A stretch of DNA of 64,000 nt from Moorella mulderi DSM 14980. Its GTDB lineage: Bacteria > Bacillota > DSM-521 > Neomoorellales > Neomoorellaceae. Each line of letters starts with the position of its first letter. Within the stretch, counting starts at the first letter, position 1. The notes below the pieces were generated by a model that was not told where the DNA came from, did not search any database, and worked only from the letters and a program-made list of their open reading frames with translations. Both the position numbers and the translations under genes were made by a program. The stretch covers positions 1-64,000 of the forward strand of contig NZ_LTBC01000015.1 in the NCBI RefSeq assembly GCF_001594015.1, given 5' to 3'. Shown here one piece after another: positions 1-9,512 of this stretch.

Positions 1-257
1 ACGAAGAAAAAGTGCACTCTGGTTCTTATGAACCCATGTGCAATCCCATAGGCCAGGCCAAGCTTTTAAATGCGGCCGGGACCGATTTGAACGTGATTGT
101 CTGCCTGTGTGTAGGGCACGATACCTTATTTATCAAGTACTCCGAGGCTCCGGTGACAGTTTTGGCGGCTAAAGATCGTGTTTTAGCGCATAATCCTTTG
201 GGTGCGGTCTATGCTGGCCATTACTTCCACAAAAAGTTAAGCCACCATCACCTGTAA
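1..257 (+). CDS. DUF1847 family protein, C-terminal part (5' end outside window)
   Basis: The reading frame is open from the left edge through the TAA at 255-257, so this is the C-terminal end of a longer gene. The motifs [23 protein letters not shown] and [14 protein letters not shown] match what I know of the DUF1847 family, Cys-rich (probably metal-binding) proteins of anaerobes with no established reaction. A GTG at position 12 is probably internal. The fragment looks intact to its stop codon. It is followed directly by transposase debris, so this edge marks the start of a scrambled region. Confidence 0.75.
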   Translation, partial: EEKVHSGSYEPMCNPIGQAKLLNAAGTDLNVIVCLCVGHDTLFIKYSEAPVTVLAAKDRVLAHNPLGAVYAGHYFHKKLSHHHL

Positions 258-283
258 GCGGGCTAACCCTCTAATTTTGGACA

Positions 284-740
284 TCAAGCGCAAATTGGTA
301 AGGCTTTTACAGAATTACGCTTAAAAGCATCATAATATTCCGCCGGAGTTAAGTAACCTATCTTCGAGTGGATACGGACGTTGTTATAGTAGTCCATAAA
401 CTTATGTAGCACCTCGTAGGCCTCCCTGAAACTATTGAATTCGTGCCATGACAGGCATTCCTCCTCCAGGATGCTGTGAAAGGACTCTATATAAGCATTT
501 TTGTTGGGCGTTTTGTAGGGGATAAGCTCATGCTCCACCCCTATATTCCTACAGGTTCAGCTCAAAAAGATTACTGGTGAACTGGGGACCGTTATCTGTC
601 CTTATAACCGGTTTGGTAGCATTTTTATCAAGCTGGCGTTTCCATAATGCTGTTTTTAAGGTGTAAACAGCATGCTTGGTTTCACAGGTTAAACCTACAT
701 GATAGTCGATAACGGAGTGAGCAGGCACTACTGGTTGCAC
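284..740 (-). pseudogene. IS3-family-type transposase (integrase core), C-terminal remnant, frameshifted
   Basis: Two adjacent minus-strand reading frames, 740-549 and 538-284, together give the C-terminal half of an rve/DDE transposase of the IS3 OrfB type. The upstream piece has RTDNGPQFTSNLFE, which carries the second catalytic Asp. The downstream piece has NAYIESFHSILEEECL with the catalytic Glu, then YNNVRIHSKIGYLTPAEYY, the usual C-terminal signature. The frames are separated by a stop and a frame change near 540-550, and the N-terminal half is missing. It is therefore a dead remnant, and no intact element ends were found. Confidence 0.8.
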
Positions 741-742
741 TC

Positions 743-1122
743 ATGGAGATGCTAATCAACGGAGTATCGACTCGGAAGGTTAAAGCCGTGGTCGAGGAGT
801 TGTATGGCACAGGGGTATCAAAGTCGACCGTATCCGAGCTATGCAAACGTCTTGACCCGATTGTAAAAGCTTGGAGTGAACGGGACTTAAGTGAAAAGGA
901 GTATCCCTTTCTTTTGGTGGATGCCCTGGTCATAAAGGTGCGGAAATGTGGCTGGGTACGAACATAAAGTGTGCTTAAGGCTCTAGGATCAACCGGGAGG
1001 GATATCGGGAGATTTTAGGGCTGAAGAGATTGGGGACGGTGAATCTGAGGCTAACTGGTCGGAGTTTCACCTGGCTGAAGAGGCGTAGGTTAAAAGGCGT
1101 TGACTTGGTAGTTTCGGACGAC
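743..1122 (+). pseudogene. IS256 (mutator)-type transposase fragment, multiply frameshifted
   Basis: The 743-967 frame reads NGVSTRKVKAVVEELYG, SKSTVSELCKRLD and EYPFLLVDALVIKVR, the central part of mutator-family transposases with the first catalytic Asp. Downstream, in shifting frames, come NREGYREILGL, IGDGESEANWSEF and LKGVDLVVSDD, which continue the same family in the right order. At least two frame changes (near 1022 and 1064) and an in-frame stop at 965-967 separate the pieces. Both N- and C-termini are absent. Similarity to the family ends at about 1122, where a different, oppositely oriented transposase fragment begins. Confidence 0.75.
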
Positions 1123-1225
1123 CTGGGCTTCTTCCAGGCTTTTAAACCATTCCTTCTCCAGCACCTCTTCTTTGAGGGTACGCCAGAAACGCTCAATCTT
1201 CCCATTGGTGGCTGGACTGTGGAAT
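1100..1225 (-). pseudogene. Integrase-core (rve) transposase fragment on the opposite strand
   Basis: Read on the minus strand from about 1225, the sequence gives HSPATNGKIERFWRTLK followed by EEVLEKEWFKSLEEAQ. This is the region around the catalytic Glu of an rve-type transposase of the IS3/IS481 kind. It abuts and slightly overlaps the plus-strand IS256 fragment. The plus-strand reading of the same bases is a chance ORF. Nothing recognisable of this element remains on either side, so it is a short scar from a rearrangement between two insertion sequences. Confidence 0.65.
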
Positions 1226-1260
1226 TAGAAGGAAATAATTTCTGTTGTTATGATTTATGA

Positions 1261-1405
1261 CTAGAGTGGTAATCACTAGCGTTGCATAAAGAAAATATTA
1301 ATTTGTCAATGGCAATAGCGGCCTACCTGGCCTTGCAAGAAAAAACTCCTTATAGTAGAGACTAAGGGTAGTCCTTGCCCCAACCTCTAATATAAGGAGG
1401 CCACA
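1261..1405. other. Non-coding stretch, probable left end of the IS4-type element
   Basis: No credible ORF is present. The stretch leads into an SD (AAGGAGG at 1394-1400) and the ATG at 1406 of the interrupted IS4-type transposase, so part of it is probably the left end and 5' leader of that element. I could not define its terminal inverted repeat, because the right end of the element is missing from the window. Confidence 0.4.
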
Positions 1406-1443
1406 ATGCAAGGCAAGGATACCACATTATCCACATTTCATCA

Positions 1444-1460
1444 ACTGTTTGCTCCGGTTT
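1444..1460 (+). repeat. 17-bp target-site duplication, left copy
   Basis: The sequence ACTGTTTGCTCCGGTTT occurs here and again, identical, at 2963-2979. The two copies flank the ISNCY-like element and lie in the same codon phase of the interrupted IS4-type gene, as expected of a duplicated insertion target. Confidence 0.9.
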
Positions 1461-2962
1461 GTGTTACCGGACTATGATATTGTCATAGTGTAAGCGGACT
1501 GAGAAAATGTCAGTATGAGAGGAGAAACTTTTTTGAATGAAAAAGAAGCCAAACGGGTCTATGTCATGGAACAGGTCTTAGCCGGGAAAATCACTGTCCG
1601 GCAAGCAGCAGAGCTTCTTGACCTCAGTGAACGCCAGGTGTTCCGCCTCAAGGGAGGAATGAAAAATGAAGGTGTTGCGGCCCTGGCCCATAAAAACCGT
1701 GGTCGAAAGCCTAAACATGCTGTGCCTCAGGAAGTTCGTGAACTAATTATTTCTCTGGCCTTAGGGCTGTTCCGTGACGCTTTTGCCAGCATATGGCCGA
1801 ATTGCTGGCCAGGTTTCAGGGTATTTCTTTGTGCTCTAAGACTATTACCCGTATTCTCGCCCAGGCTGGTATTTCTAATCCCCATTCTCATAAGGCTGCC
1901 CGTAGAAGGCGCTCCCGCGATCGTATGCCTAAAGAGGGGATGCTGGTCCAGATGGATGCCAGCCCTTTTGCCTGGCTCGAGGATAGGGGCCCTAAAATGA
2001 GCCTTCATGGCGCCATTGATGACGCCACCGGTAAAATCTTAGGCCTCTACTTCCGTCCAGAGGAGGATACCCTGGGCTATCTTTATGTCCTTCTCCAGAT
2101 ACTTAAAAATCACGGTATCCCTCGTAGCCTTTACAGTGACCGCCACACTATAAAGATAAGTTATCTATTGAGGAGGAGCTGGCCGGTAAGAAGGCCCCCT
2201 TGACCCAGTTCGGCCGCGCTTTAGACGAACTGGGTATCACCCACATACCAGCCCGCTCCCCCCAGGCTAAAGGCCGCGTGGAGCGCCTCTGGGGCACTCT
2301 CCAGGGCCGCCTGGTCATTGAGATGCGTCTTTCGGGTATTTCTTCCCTGGAGGAGGCCAATGCCTTCTTGCCGGGTTTTATCGCTGAATTTAATGCCCGC
2401 TTTGCCGTGGACCCGGCTGACCCTGAGCCTGCTTTCCGCCCGGCACCTTCTCTAAAGGACCTTGAGTGTATTATTTGCTTTAAGCAGGAGCGTAAGGCCA
2501 CTAATGGTTCCACTATCTCTTTTGCCAGCCATACTTACAAGCTGATTGACCAGAAAGGGAATGTGGCCCTCCTCCTGCCGAAGAGTAATGTCACAGTTCT
2601 TACTCATTTGGACGGTTCTTTAAGCGCCTTATATCAGGATAAACCCTTTTCCCTCAAGGAATTCCACTCTAAGCCTTCCTCGGGGGAAGAGAAGGCGGGG
2701 CAGGTTCCCTCTCAATCCCAATCTAAACCTGCCCGCCGCTCCCCGGTACCAGGCCAAAATCATCCGTGGCGGTCTTCTTTGAAGGAAAAACCTCGTCCTC
2801 CAAAGCCTGATCCCGTAGAGTCCTATTTCGCCATGAAAGATAAAAATTCGCAAATTCGGCTGCAGAAACTTTACGCTGAAACTTAATTTTGGGCCTTTTG
2901 TGATGACATTTTCTCATTCCTGATGAAGCATTTTTACTATGACATTTTCACTGTCCCTTGAC
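1461..2962 (+). mobile_element. ISNCY/IS1202-like insertion sequence, about 1.5 kb
   Basis: The element is bounded by the 17-bp direct repeats and holds one transposase frame. Its ends are imperfect inverted repeats. A perfect 13-bp inverted pair TGAGAAAATGTCA (1500-1512) and TGACATTTTCTCA (2904-2916) lies inside them, and a shorter pair with the core TGTCATAGT lies nearer the ends. Long target duplications are known for the IS1202-related elements formerly placed in ISNCY, which agrees with 17 bp here. The transposase is broken, so the copy is probably immobile. The assignment rests on transposase motifs and repeat length, not a database match. Confidence 0.75.
1515..2886 (+). pseudogene. 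ISNCY/IS1202-like transposase, two frameshifts
   Basis: The N-terminus has a helix-turn-helix (VRQAAELLDLSERQVFRLK). The middle piece gives MLVQMDASPFAWLEDRG and LHGAIDDATGKILGLYF, with two catalytic Asp regions. The last piece gives SPQAKGRVERLWGTLQGRL with the catalytic Glu. The parts lie in three frames, joined at about 1779 (a two-base change) and about 2145-2158. All domains are present, so decay looks recent. The ATG at 1515 precedes GAGAGGAG, so initiation may instead be at the TTG at 1533. The C-terminus is Pro/Lys-rich. Confidence 0.8.
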
Positions 2963-2979
2963 ACTGTTTGCTCCGGTTT
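2963..2979 (+). repeat. 17-bp target-site duplication, right copy
   Basis: Identical to the copy at 1444-1460. It restores the interrupted IS4-type reading frame. Confidence 0.9.
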
Positions 2980-3317
2980 CTGACGACTATTTTTGGCAAT
3001 TAACCAAAGGCCTGGAGGTGGATAAATACGTAAAGAAGTTAACGACCCTTCAACTCGTTGAACTTATAACCTTTGCCCAGCTGGAACAACTTGACGGCCT
3101 ACGGGATATCAGCAACAGCTTTCATGACCCGAAATTCAGCCGGGCCATCAACCTGGAGAGCTTCAGTTTCTCCCAGATATCCCGCCGCTTAAGGGAAAAT
3201 ATCATGGTTTTATACACCATTATTGTTGTTATATCTTACATTTAATCAACGCGTCCGGTGATAGGATTATAAACGTTAATACTCACACGGGCTGCTAGGT
3301 AAGTTTAACAGATAAGG

Positions 3318-3521
3318 GGTGAAGCTAACGATAACAGCGAGATAGACCTTATAATAATCTCCAGTGATTTTTCTAAAATGTCGGCCTGGCGCAGGTGGGA
3401 GGACCTTGGTAAAGCTGTTGCCCGCATCATGGAGCCGGTAGAACCATTAGCTAATACTCCCTGAAAAATTGAAGCCTTAATGAAACGGGAAGGAAACTTT
3501 ATCAGCCATATCTTGACCTAA
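3318..3521 (+). pseudogene. Nucleotidyltransferase (MNT-type) remnant with in-frame stop
   Basis: The frame reads GEANDNSEIDLIIISSD, matching the polymerase-beta-like nucleotidyltransferase motif that ends in (S/N)-x-(I/V)-D-L and carries two catalytic acidic residues. It continues MSAWRRWEDLGKAVARIME until a TGA at 3462-3464, then KIEALMKREGNFISHIL to a TAA. The GSRARG-like N-terminus is missing and no partner HEPN gene is visible. This is probably the remains of a MNT-HEPN-type antitoxin or stand-alone nucleotidyltransferase. Confidence 0.6.
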
Positions 3522-3811
3522 CCGGAATAATAGAGTATTAGTTGTAAGCCGGGGAGATTATTTATGAGTTATCGACGAGGAAGTGTTTCGGTGGGCGGCA
3601 AGCAAGTTGAATTACTGTCAAGAAGGCCTTAGATTATACCACCGCCTCAATCTATGCTGTCAAGGTTGGTCCGTCGGGCCACCGCCTGCGGTGGCGCTTC
3701 GCGGCCTTGACAGCGGCATGGGCGGCAAAAACAGCTGATTGCCGGCCGGACGCCCACCACCTTCGTGCCCCTGGGCAACGCCACCCGCGGAAACGGTGGT
3801 CATGCAGAAAC
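3522..3811. other. No intact gene; degenerate coding traces
   Basis: The stretch has stops in all frames and no SD-preceded ORF of useful length. An inverted repeat CCACCGC/GCGGTGG lies at about 3681-3696. The frame through about 3730-3800 reads TPTTFVPLGNATRGNGGHAE, which weakly recalls the loop before the C-terminal domain of NADH oxidase/CoA-disulfide reductase proteins. I treat this as a trace only. Confidence 0.3.
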
Positions 3812-4048
3812 CTATACAGGGTTAAAGACACGCCGGGGGGCAAATTCCAGGATTGCGCCCGGCTGGTAGGGCCCTGCCAGGTAGTCGGCCGGGTCGGTGC
3901 TGATCAGGCGGACCACCCGGGCCTGGTTGAAGCTTAAGGGTTCGATTTCCAGGGTCAGGTGACCAACCTTGATTTCCTGGTGGAGGGGGCAGAAATTTTC
4001 TGCCCCCTCCCAGATAAGCTCCCACGGCATAGGGCTGTAGATGTACAT
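3812..4048 (-). CDS. YlzJ-like protein
   Basis: This 78-residue protein begins MYIYSPMPWELIWEG and contains VVRLISTDPADYLAGPYQPG, the conserved pattern of the YlzJ-like family found beside tepA and ftsK/spoIIIE in Firmicutes. Its function is unknown. I chose the ATG at 4048, preceded by GAGGGTG, over an upstream ATG at 4099 that lies inside tepA. It follows tepA by about 13 bp on the same strand, so the two are probably co-transcribed. Confidence 0.75.
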   Translation of the reverse strand: MYIYSPMPWELIWEGAENFCPLHQEIKVGHLTLEIEPLSFNQARVVRLISTDPADYLAGPYQPGAILEFAPRRVFNPV

Positions 4049-4061
4049 AATTATCACCCTC

Positions 4062-4838
4062 TCAGTGGAGTTTCCCCGGGCCGGGGACGCCTTCGGCAAT
4101 GAGTCTCTTTAAATGCTGGACGGCCTGGGCAAGCCCGCCGACTTCATTTATCAAGCCCACCTTTACAGCATCCTTCCCCACCAGGATGGTACCGATATCC
4201 CGCGCTAGCTCGCCTGTCTGGAACATCAGGCGGCGCAGTTCTTGCTCCGAAATATTAGCGTGCTCCACGATAAAACGAATAACCCGGTCCTGCATTTTGT
4301 CCAGGTATTCATAGGTCTGGGGGACACCAATGACCAGGCCGGTAAGGCGAATGGGGTGGATGGTCATGGTGGCCGTTTCGGCAATGAAGGAATGGTTGGC
4401 CGCCACTGCTATGGGCACGCCGATGGAATGCCCTCCGCCCAGGACCAGGGAGACCACCGGTTTGGACATGCTGACCAGCATTTCGGCAATGGCCAGGCCG
4501 GCTTCAACATCGCCACCTACGGTATTTAAAACCACCAGGAGACCTTTGATGCCGGGGTCTTGTTCGATGGCCACCAGCTGGGGAATAATGTGCTCATATT
4601 TGGTGGTTTTGTTTTGCGGCGGCAGGACCAGGTGACCCTCGATCTGGCCTACGATTTGCAGGCATTGAATTTCACTTTTATAATCAGCGACATTAGTTTG
4701 CCCCAGTTCTTTAATATTTTCTACCTCGGGGCTGGCAGGGGGGCGGGCGGTGACGCGCACTGGTTCTCCCGGCGGCCGGGGCGGGGGTGTGGCCGGTTGA
4801 TTGGGTACAGGGTTGGGACTGATATCAGGGCTGGGCAT
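4062..4838 (-). CDS. tepA: ClpP-like serine protease, translocation-enhancing protein TepA
   Basis: The 258-residue protein belongs to the ClpP/crotonase-fold peptidases. Residues 1-45 are Pro-rich and low in complexity. The core carries [17 protein letters not shown], the nucleophile region [15 protein letters not shown] and a catalytic His candidate in [11 protein letters not shown]. In Bacillus the homologue TepA is linked to protein export and pre-protein degradation in the cytoplasm. The gene is divergent from ftsK, separated by about 160 bp that hold both promoters, and lies upstream of ylzJ. The neighbourhood is the standard Firmicute one, which supports the name. Confidence 0.85.
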   Translation of the reverse strand: MPSPDISPNPVPNQPATPPPRPPGEPVRVTARPPASPEVENIKELGQTNVADYKSEIQCLQIVGQIEGHLVLPPQNKTTKYEHIIPQLVAIEQDPGIKGLLVVLNTVGGDVEAGLAIAEMLVSMSKPVVSLVLGGGHSIGVPIAVAANHSFIAETATMTIHPIRLTGLVIGVPQTYEYLDKMQDRVIRFIVEHANISEQELRRLMFQTGELARDIGTILVGKDAVKVGLINEVGGLAQAVQHLKRLIAEGVPGPGKLH

Positions 4839-5000
4839 AATTGCAACTCCCCCTTGTTTAATTTAAACCTGGCTCAGTAAAGACCTGCGCAGGGTTATTA
4901 TAGGAAATAAAGCCCGCAAACATGCATCGCCATCTTTTTATTTAAGAAGCAAGGAATTTCAAACCTTGGTGTAGAATAGTAGCAACCGGGGTGATGGAAA

Positions 5001-7322
5001 ATGGCTCCTGCCAGGACGCTGAATGAAAAGATAAAAAATGAGATTATCGGTGTGGCCCTGGTGGCCCTAGCCCTCCTCTGCCTGGCGGGGTTGTATGTCC
5101 TGGATCTGGGTTACATAAGTTCTGCTGCCAGTATTGGCGCCGTGGGTCAATTGCTGGTGGGTTTTTTAAAAGCCCTGACCGGCGAGGGTAAATATGTATT
5201 TCCTTTATTCCTGGCTGCCTGGGGCGTCCGCCTCATTACGGGGGGTAAAGTGAAGGATTCCCGGCCGCGTTTGATAGGAGGCATTTTACTTTTTCTTACT
5301 TTTTTAAGCGCCCTGCACCAGCCTTTCTTAAATGGCAGTACTTATAAAGAAGCCCTGGCCTCTGGTGTCGCCGGCCAGGGTGGCGGTTTGCTTGGTGCCC
5401 TGGTTTCCTTGCTCCTGCGGTCCATTTTCGGCCGGGTGGGGACCTGGATTGTGCTGGTGGCCTTAGGTCTTATTGCCTTTCTCCTGACCACCGGTGTTTC
5501 TTTGACCCGCTTTACCGGGCGTCTGGGCCAACTGCTCTATGTGACCTTCCAGGCCATTAAGGGCTGGCTCCTGGCCTTTCTTTTTACCGAGGTTGAAGAA
5601 GAGGAGCCGGAGGTGCAGGAAAAGAAAAGCCTGAAGGCCAGGGGGAAAACTATGCCGCGGGACCGGGAAGTAGTGCCCGTGGTCATTAACCCGCCGCCGG
5701 AACCTTCGCCGCCGCTCATTCAGCCGGTAGTCAGTGCGGAAGAGCCGGCCCAGGCCAGGGTCTACCCGGAAAGCCCGGCACCGCCGGTCAGCGAAGACGA
5801 GAAAAAGGCCCGGCGCCGGCCCAAAGTTAATATTCAGGCGGAGGATCCTGCCGGGAAAGAGGGGGAAGGCACCACCTCCGAGCAACCCGGCCCCTATGTT
5901 TTACCGCCTTTGAGTCTCTTAACCCGCCCGGTAAGGGTAAAAAATCCCCGCCTGGAAAAGGATATTACCGACCGCATCAAGATCCTGGAAGACACCCTGG
6001 AAAGCTTTGGTGTCAAAGTCAAGGTGACGCAGGTCAGCTGTGGCCCGACGGTGACCCGCTATGAAGTCCAGCCGGCACCGGGGGTGAAGGTGAGCAGGAT
6101 CGTCAGCCTGGCCGACGATATTGCTCTGAGCCTGGCGGCCGCCCAGGTGCGGATTGAAGCCCCCATTCCGGGCAAAGCGGCGGTGGGGATTGAGGTGCCC
6201 AATAAGGAGATAGCTGTGGTCCACCTGCGGGAGGTACTGGAAGATCCTGCTTTTCTAGAATCCAGCAGCAAGCTGACGGTAGCCCTGGGTAAAGATATTG
6301 CCGGCAACCCGGTAATTGCCGACCTGGCGAAAATGCCTCACCTCCTTATTGCCGGGACTACCGGTTCTGGCAAGAGCGTCTGCCTGAACGCTCTGATTTG
6401 CAGCCTGCTGTTTAAAGCCACCCCTCAGGAGCTAAAACTTTTGATGATTGACCCCAAAATGGTGGAGTTAACCCAGTATAATGGTATTCCCCACCTGCTG
6501 GCACCGGTGGTCAGCCAGCCTAAAAAAGCGGCTACGGCCCTGCAGTGGATGGTAAGTGAAATGGAGAAACGCTATGAGCTTTTTGCCGGCGCCGGGGTCA
6601 AGGATATTACCCGCTACAACCGTTTGATGCAAAAGGAAAACAGCGGCCAGGGGGCCTTGCCCCTGGTAGTAGTCCTTATTGATGAGCTGGCCGACCTGAT
6701 GATGGTGGCCCCGGCCGATGTAGAAGACGCCATTTGCCGCCTGGCCCAGATGGCCCGGGCGGCCGGTATTCACCTGGTTGTGGCCACCCAGAGGCCTTCA
6801 GTAGATGTCATTACCGGCCTAATCAAGGCCAATATCTCTTCCCGGGTTGCCTTTGCCGTTTCCTCCCAGATTGATTCCCGGACTATCCTGGATATGGCCG
6901 GGGCCGAGAAGTTACTGGGCCGCGGTGATATGCTCTTTTTACCCATTGGAGCCAGCAAGCCCATCCGCGTCCAGGGGGTTTATGTTTCCGACCGGGAGGT
7001 GGAAGACCTGGTGACTTATGTCAAACAGCAGGGTCGCCCGGAATATAACCCTAATTTCCTGAAAGGAGAGGAAAGCAGCGAAGACAATAGCGGGGCAGAA
7101 GACGAGCTTTTCCCCGCAGCTGTGCGGGTGGTCCTGGAAACAGGACAGGCTTCCATCTCCATGCTGCAGCGACGCCTGCGGATAGGTTATACCAGGGCGG
7201 CAAGGTTAATGGATATGATGGAAGCCAGGGGGTTTGTGGGCGGCCATGAAGGCACCAAGGCCCGCGCCATCCTTACTAACTGGGAGGAATACCAGGAATT
7301 ATTTGGCACAAAAGAAGAATGA
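5001..7322 (+). CDS. ftsK: FtsK/SpoIIIE DNA translocase
   Basis: This 773-residue ATP-driven DNA pump moves chromosomes at the division or sporulation septum. The N-terminus has about four membrane segments within residues 13-165. A charged, Pro-rich linker spans about 200-305. The motor domain has Walker A GTTGSGKS at 452-459 and Walker [10 protein letters not shown] around 557-563, followed by [12 protein letters not shown]. The C-terminal gamma winged helix (residues about 700-760, [20 protein letters not shown]) is the part that reads orienting DNA sequences. Length is normal for SpoIIIE. The ATG at 5001 has GGGGTGATGG upstream, and a TAGAAT -10-like box lies near 4973. Confidence 0.93.
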   Translation: MAPARTLNEKIKNEIIGVALVALALLCLAGLYVLDLGYISSAASIGAVGQLLVGFLKALTGEGKYVFPLFLAAWGVRLITGGKVKDSRPRLIGGILLFLTFLSALHQPFLNGSTYKEALASGVAGQGGGLLGALVSLLLRSIFGRVGTWIVLVALGLIAFLLTTGVSLTRFTGRLGQLLYVTFQAIKGWLLAFLFTEVEEEEPEVQEKKSLKARGKTMPRDREVVPVVINPPPEPSPPLIQPVVSAEEPAQARVYPESPAPPVSEDEKKARRRPKVNIQAEDPAGKEGEGTTSEQPGPYVLPPLSLLTRPVRVKNPRLEKDITDRIKILEDTLESFGVKVKVTQVSCGPTVTRYEVQPAPGVKVSRIVSLADDIALSLAAAQVRIEAPIPGKAAVGIEVPNKEIAVVHLREVLEDPAFLESSSKLTVALGKDIAGNPVIADLAKMPHLLIAGTTGSGKSVCLNALICSLLFKATPQELKLLMIDPKMVELTQYNGIPHLLAPVVSQPKKAATALQWMVSEMEKRYELFAGAGVKDITRYNRLMQKENSGQGALPLVVVLIDELADLMMVAPADVEDAICRLAQMARAAGIHLVVATQRPSVDVITGLIKANISSRVAFAVSSQIDSRTILDMAGAEKLLGRGDMLFLPIGASKPIRVQGVYVSDREVEDLVTYVKQQGRPEYNPNFLKGEESSEDNSGAEDELFPAAVRVVLETGQASISMLQRRLRIGYTRAARLMDMMEARGFVGGHEGTKARAILTNWEEYQELFGTKEE

Positions 7323-7398
7323 TGGCGAAAAAAGAATGATAATGCAGGAATCTCTCTATATGATGTCGAAGATGATTTAAACACCGGGAGGTGAGGCC

Positions 7399-8160
7399 AT
7401 GGAAAAGGTAGGGGAAATGCTCCGTGCTGCCCGCCAGGCAAAGGGGATTTCTCTACGCGAAGTGGAAGAAGCTACAAAAATTCGCCTGCGCTACCTGGAA
7501 GCCCTGGAAAAGGGCGCCTATGACCAGATTCCCGGCCGGGTATATGCCCTGGGTTTCGTGCGAAATTATGCCCGCTTTTTAGGGCTGGATGTCCAGGCGG
7601 TAGTGCAGCAGTTTAAACAAGAATACCCGTCTGACGAGGATAATTACCCGGCGGAAGAAAGTAGCCTGACGGCAACGGGATTGTCCCCCGGGAAAAGGAA
7701 GCGCTGGTTGCTAGTCCCGGCAGTACTTCTTGTTCTCTGGAGTATCAACTGGTTATACAACCATTATCGTCCTTCCCTGGAGCAAAGGCCCTCGCCACCA
7801 CCGGTAACAGAACCGGCACCGGCACCAGTAACCCCTGAACCGCAACAGCCTGTCACCCAGCCACCGCCGGCAGCGACAACCCCCCGGGCCCAGGGGGTGG
7901 AAGTCAAAGTCAGGGCTTCAGGGGATTGCTGGGTAGGTGTTACCATTGATGGTAAAAATGATTTTACCGGGACTTTAAAGGCCGGCGAAAATAAGGTGTT
8001 TCAGGGGAAAGAGAAAATTACCGTTACCCTTGGCAACGCCGGCGCGGTGGAAATAACCGTAAATGGCCAGGTCCAGCCACCCTTGGGCAGGGTGGGCGAT
8101 GTAGTTACCTTTGAGGCTACTAAAGATTCCAACCAGGCTAGAATAACGAGGAAACCATGA
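7399..8160 (+). CDS. RodZ-like cytoskeleton/cell-shape protein
   Basis: The 253-residue protein starts with a helix-turn-helix of the RodZ type (MLRAARQAKGISLREVEEA, RVYALGFVRNYARFLGLD) in residues 1-70. A single membrane segment (WLLVPAVLLVLWSINWLY) follows at about 101-120, then a Pro-rich linker. The C-terminal DUF4115 beta domain contains DCWVGVTIDGK. RodZ links MreB filaments to the membrane; in this family the N-terminal domain is cytoplasmic and the tail extracytoplasmic. The ATG follows GGGAGGTGAGG. It lies between ftsK and rimO and overlaps rimO by 4 bp (ATGA), so translation is probably coupled. Confidence 0.85.
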   Translation: MEKVGEMLRAARQAKGISLREVEEATKIRLRYLEALEKGAYDQIPGRVYALGFVRNYARFLGLDVQAVVQQFKQEYPSDEDNYPAEESSLTATGLSPGKRKRWLLVPAVLLVLWSINWLYNHYRPSLEQRPSPPPVTEPAPAPVTPEPQQPVTQPPPAATTPRAQGVEVKVRASGDCWVGVTIDGKNDFTGTLKAGENKVFQGKEKITVTLGNAGAVEITVNGQVQPPLGRVGDVVTFEATKDSNQARITRKP

Positions 8161-9461
8161 TCAAAACTGCCGTTATAACCCTTGGTTGCGCCAAGAATCA
8201 AGTTGACAGCGAATATATGCTGGGTGTCCTGGATAAAAGCCATTTTGCCCTTGTCAGCGATCCCGGTGAAGCTGAAGTAGTTATCGTCAATAGCTGCAGT
8301 TTTATTACGGCGGCCAAGCAGGAGGCCCTGGAAACTATTTTAGGGCTGGCCCAGGGAGAGCCACGGCCCTATATTATTGTTGCCGGGTGTCTCGCCCAGC
8401 AGCACGCCCGGGACCTATGGCAGGAATTACCTGAAGTCGCCGCTTTCATTGGTCCGGGAGCCATCGGCCGTTTGCCCCTGATTATTGAGCGGGTATTAAA
8501 GGGGGAACGGCTTGTGGACGTCCCGCCTCCTGATAAAGAGGAAGGGGAACTGCCCCGCCTTACGGAGAAGGGAAGGCCCTATGCTTATTTAAAGATTGCC
8601 GAGGGCTGTGATAATCGCTGCAGTTATTGCACCATCCCCGCCATCAAGGGACCTTACCGCAGCCGCCCCCTGGAAAAGCTGGTTGCCGAAGCCAGGACCC
8701 TGGCCGCCGCAGGCGTGAAGGAATTAATCCTGGTGGCCCAGGACACTACCGCTTATGGCCTGGACTGTTACGGCGAGTACCGCCTGCCCCGGCTCTTGCG
8801 GGAACTGGCCAGGATTCCGGAAATAGAGTGGTTAAGAGTCCTCTATGCCTATCCTACCAGGATTACACCGGAACTGGTGGAAGTGATGGCCACGGAAGCG
8901 AAAGTATTACCTTACCTGGATTTGCCCCTCCAGCATGCCAGTGAATCCATCCTGCGGCGGATGAACCGTCCCGGCAGCCTTGCCGCCGGCGTAAAGACTA
9001 TTGAACGCCTGCGCCGGGCCATGCCGGAAATAACCCTGCGCTCCACCTTTATTGTCGGCTTTCCGGGAGAAGATGAAGAGGATTTCCAGATTCTCCTGGA
9101 CTTTTTGGGCTCTATGCAGTTCGACTGGGTGGGTGCCTTTAAATATTCCCCGGAAGCCGGTACAGGCGCCGCAGATTTGCCGGATCAGGTGCCGGAAGAA
9201 GTAAAGGAAGAACGCTACCGCAAATTAATGCTCTACCAGCAGCCCATTACCAGGGCCTGCAATGAACGGTGGGTGGGACGGCAGGTGCAAGTTTTAATAG
9301 AAGGGCCGGGGGTGGGTCGTAGTTTCCGCCAGGCCCCGGAGGTAGACGGCTTGATTTATATTAAAGGAAGTACCATGCCGGCAGGAACTATGACGACAGT
9401 TAAACTCACCCGGGTCCATAGTAATTATGATTTAATGGGGGAGGTAGAGACGAAAAGGTAG
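8157..9461 (+). CDS. rimO: Ribosomal protein S12 (Asp) methylthiotransferase RimO
   Basis: This 434-residue radical-SAM enzyme attaches a methylthio group to an Asp of ribosomal protein S12. The N-terminal MTTase domain opens TLGCAKNQVDSEYMLG and holds its three Cys (about residues 10, 46 and 80) for one Fe-S cluster. The radical-SAM motif CDNRCSYCTIP lies at about 151-161. A TRAM domain forms the C-terminus. NQVDSEYM and the overall length fit RimO rather than MiaB, and a separate miaB lies at 39464. The gene overlaps rodZ by ATGA. Confidence 0.92.
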   Translation: MIKTAVITLGCAKNQVDSEYMLGVLDKSHFALVSDPGEAEVVIVNSCSFITAAKQEALETILGLAQGEPRPYIIVAGCLAQQHARDLWQELPEVAAFIGPGAIGRLPLIIERVLKGERLVDVPPPDKEEGELPRLTEKGRPYAYLKIAEGCDNRCSYCTIPAIKGPYRSRPLEKLVAEARTLAAAGVKELILVAQDTTAYGLDCYGEYRLPRLLRELARIPEIEWLRVLYAYPTRITPELVEVMATEAKVLPYLDLPLQHASESILRRMNRPGSLAAGVKTIERLRRAMPEITLRSTFIVGFPGEDEEDFQILLDFLGSMQFDWVGAFKYSPEAGTGAADLPDQVPEEVKEERYRKLMLYQQPITRACNERWVGRQVQVLIEGPGVGRSFRQAPEVDGLIYIKGSTMPAGTMTTVKLTRVHSNYDLMGEVETKR

Positions 9462-9512
9462 ATGTGGCAATCCTGCCAGGTAATTCATAAGGCCTGACCA
9501 GTTGAAATTTGT

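Larger units (their letters stand above)
1406..3195 (+). pseudogene. IS4-type transposase N-terminus, interrupted by another IS and truncated
   Basis: The ATG at 1406, behind AAGGAGG, begins MQGKDTTLSTFHQLFAPV and stops being IS4-like at about 1460. The same frame resumes at 2963 with LFAPVSDDYFWQLTKGL, then VDKYVKKLTTLQLVELITF and LRDISNSFHDPKF. Joining the two copies of the 17-bp repeat (1444-1460 and 2963-2979) restores one continuous N-terminal domain of the DUF4372 kind found in IS4-family transposases. After SQISRRLRE, near 3195, family similarity ends, so the catalytic domain is lost and the gene is dead. The ORF continuing to 3245 encodes unrelated residues. Confidence 0.8.

Noticed and set aside
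3707-3937. Plus-strand ORF over the 5' debris and the end of ylzJ
   Set aside because: It is antisense to ylzJ at its 3' part, has no SD and no resemblance to a protein family.
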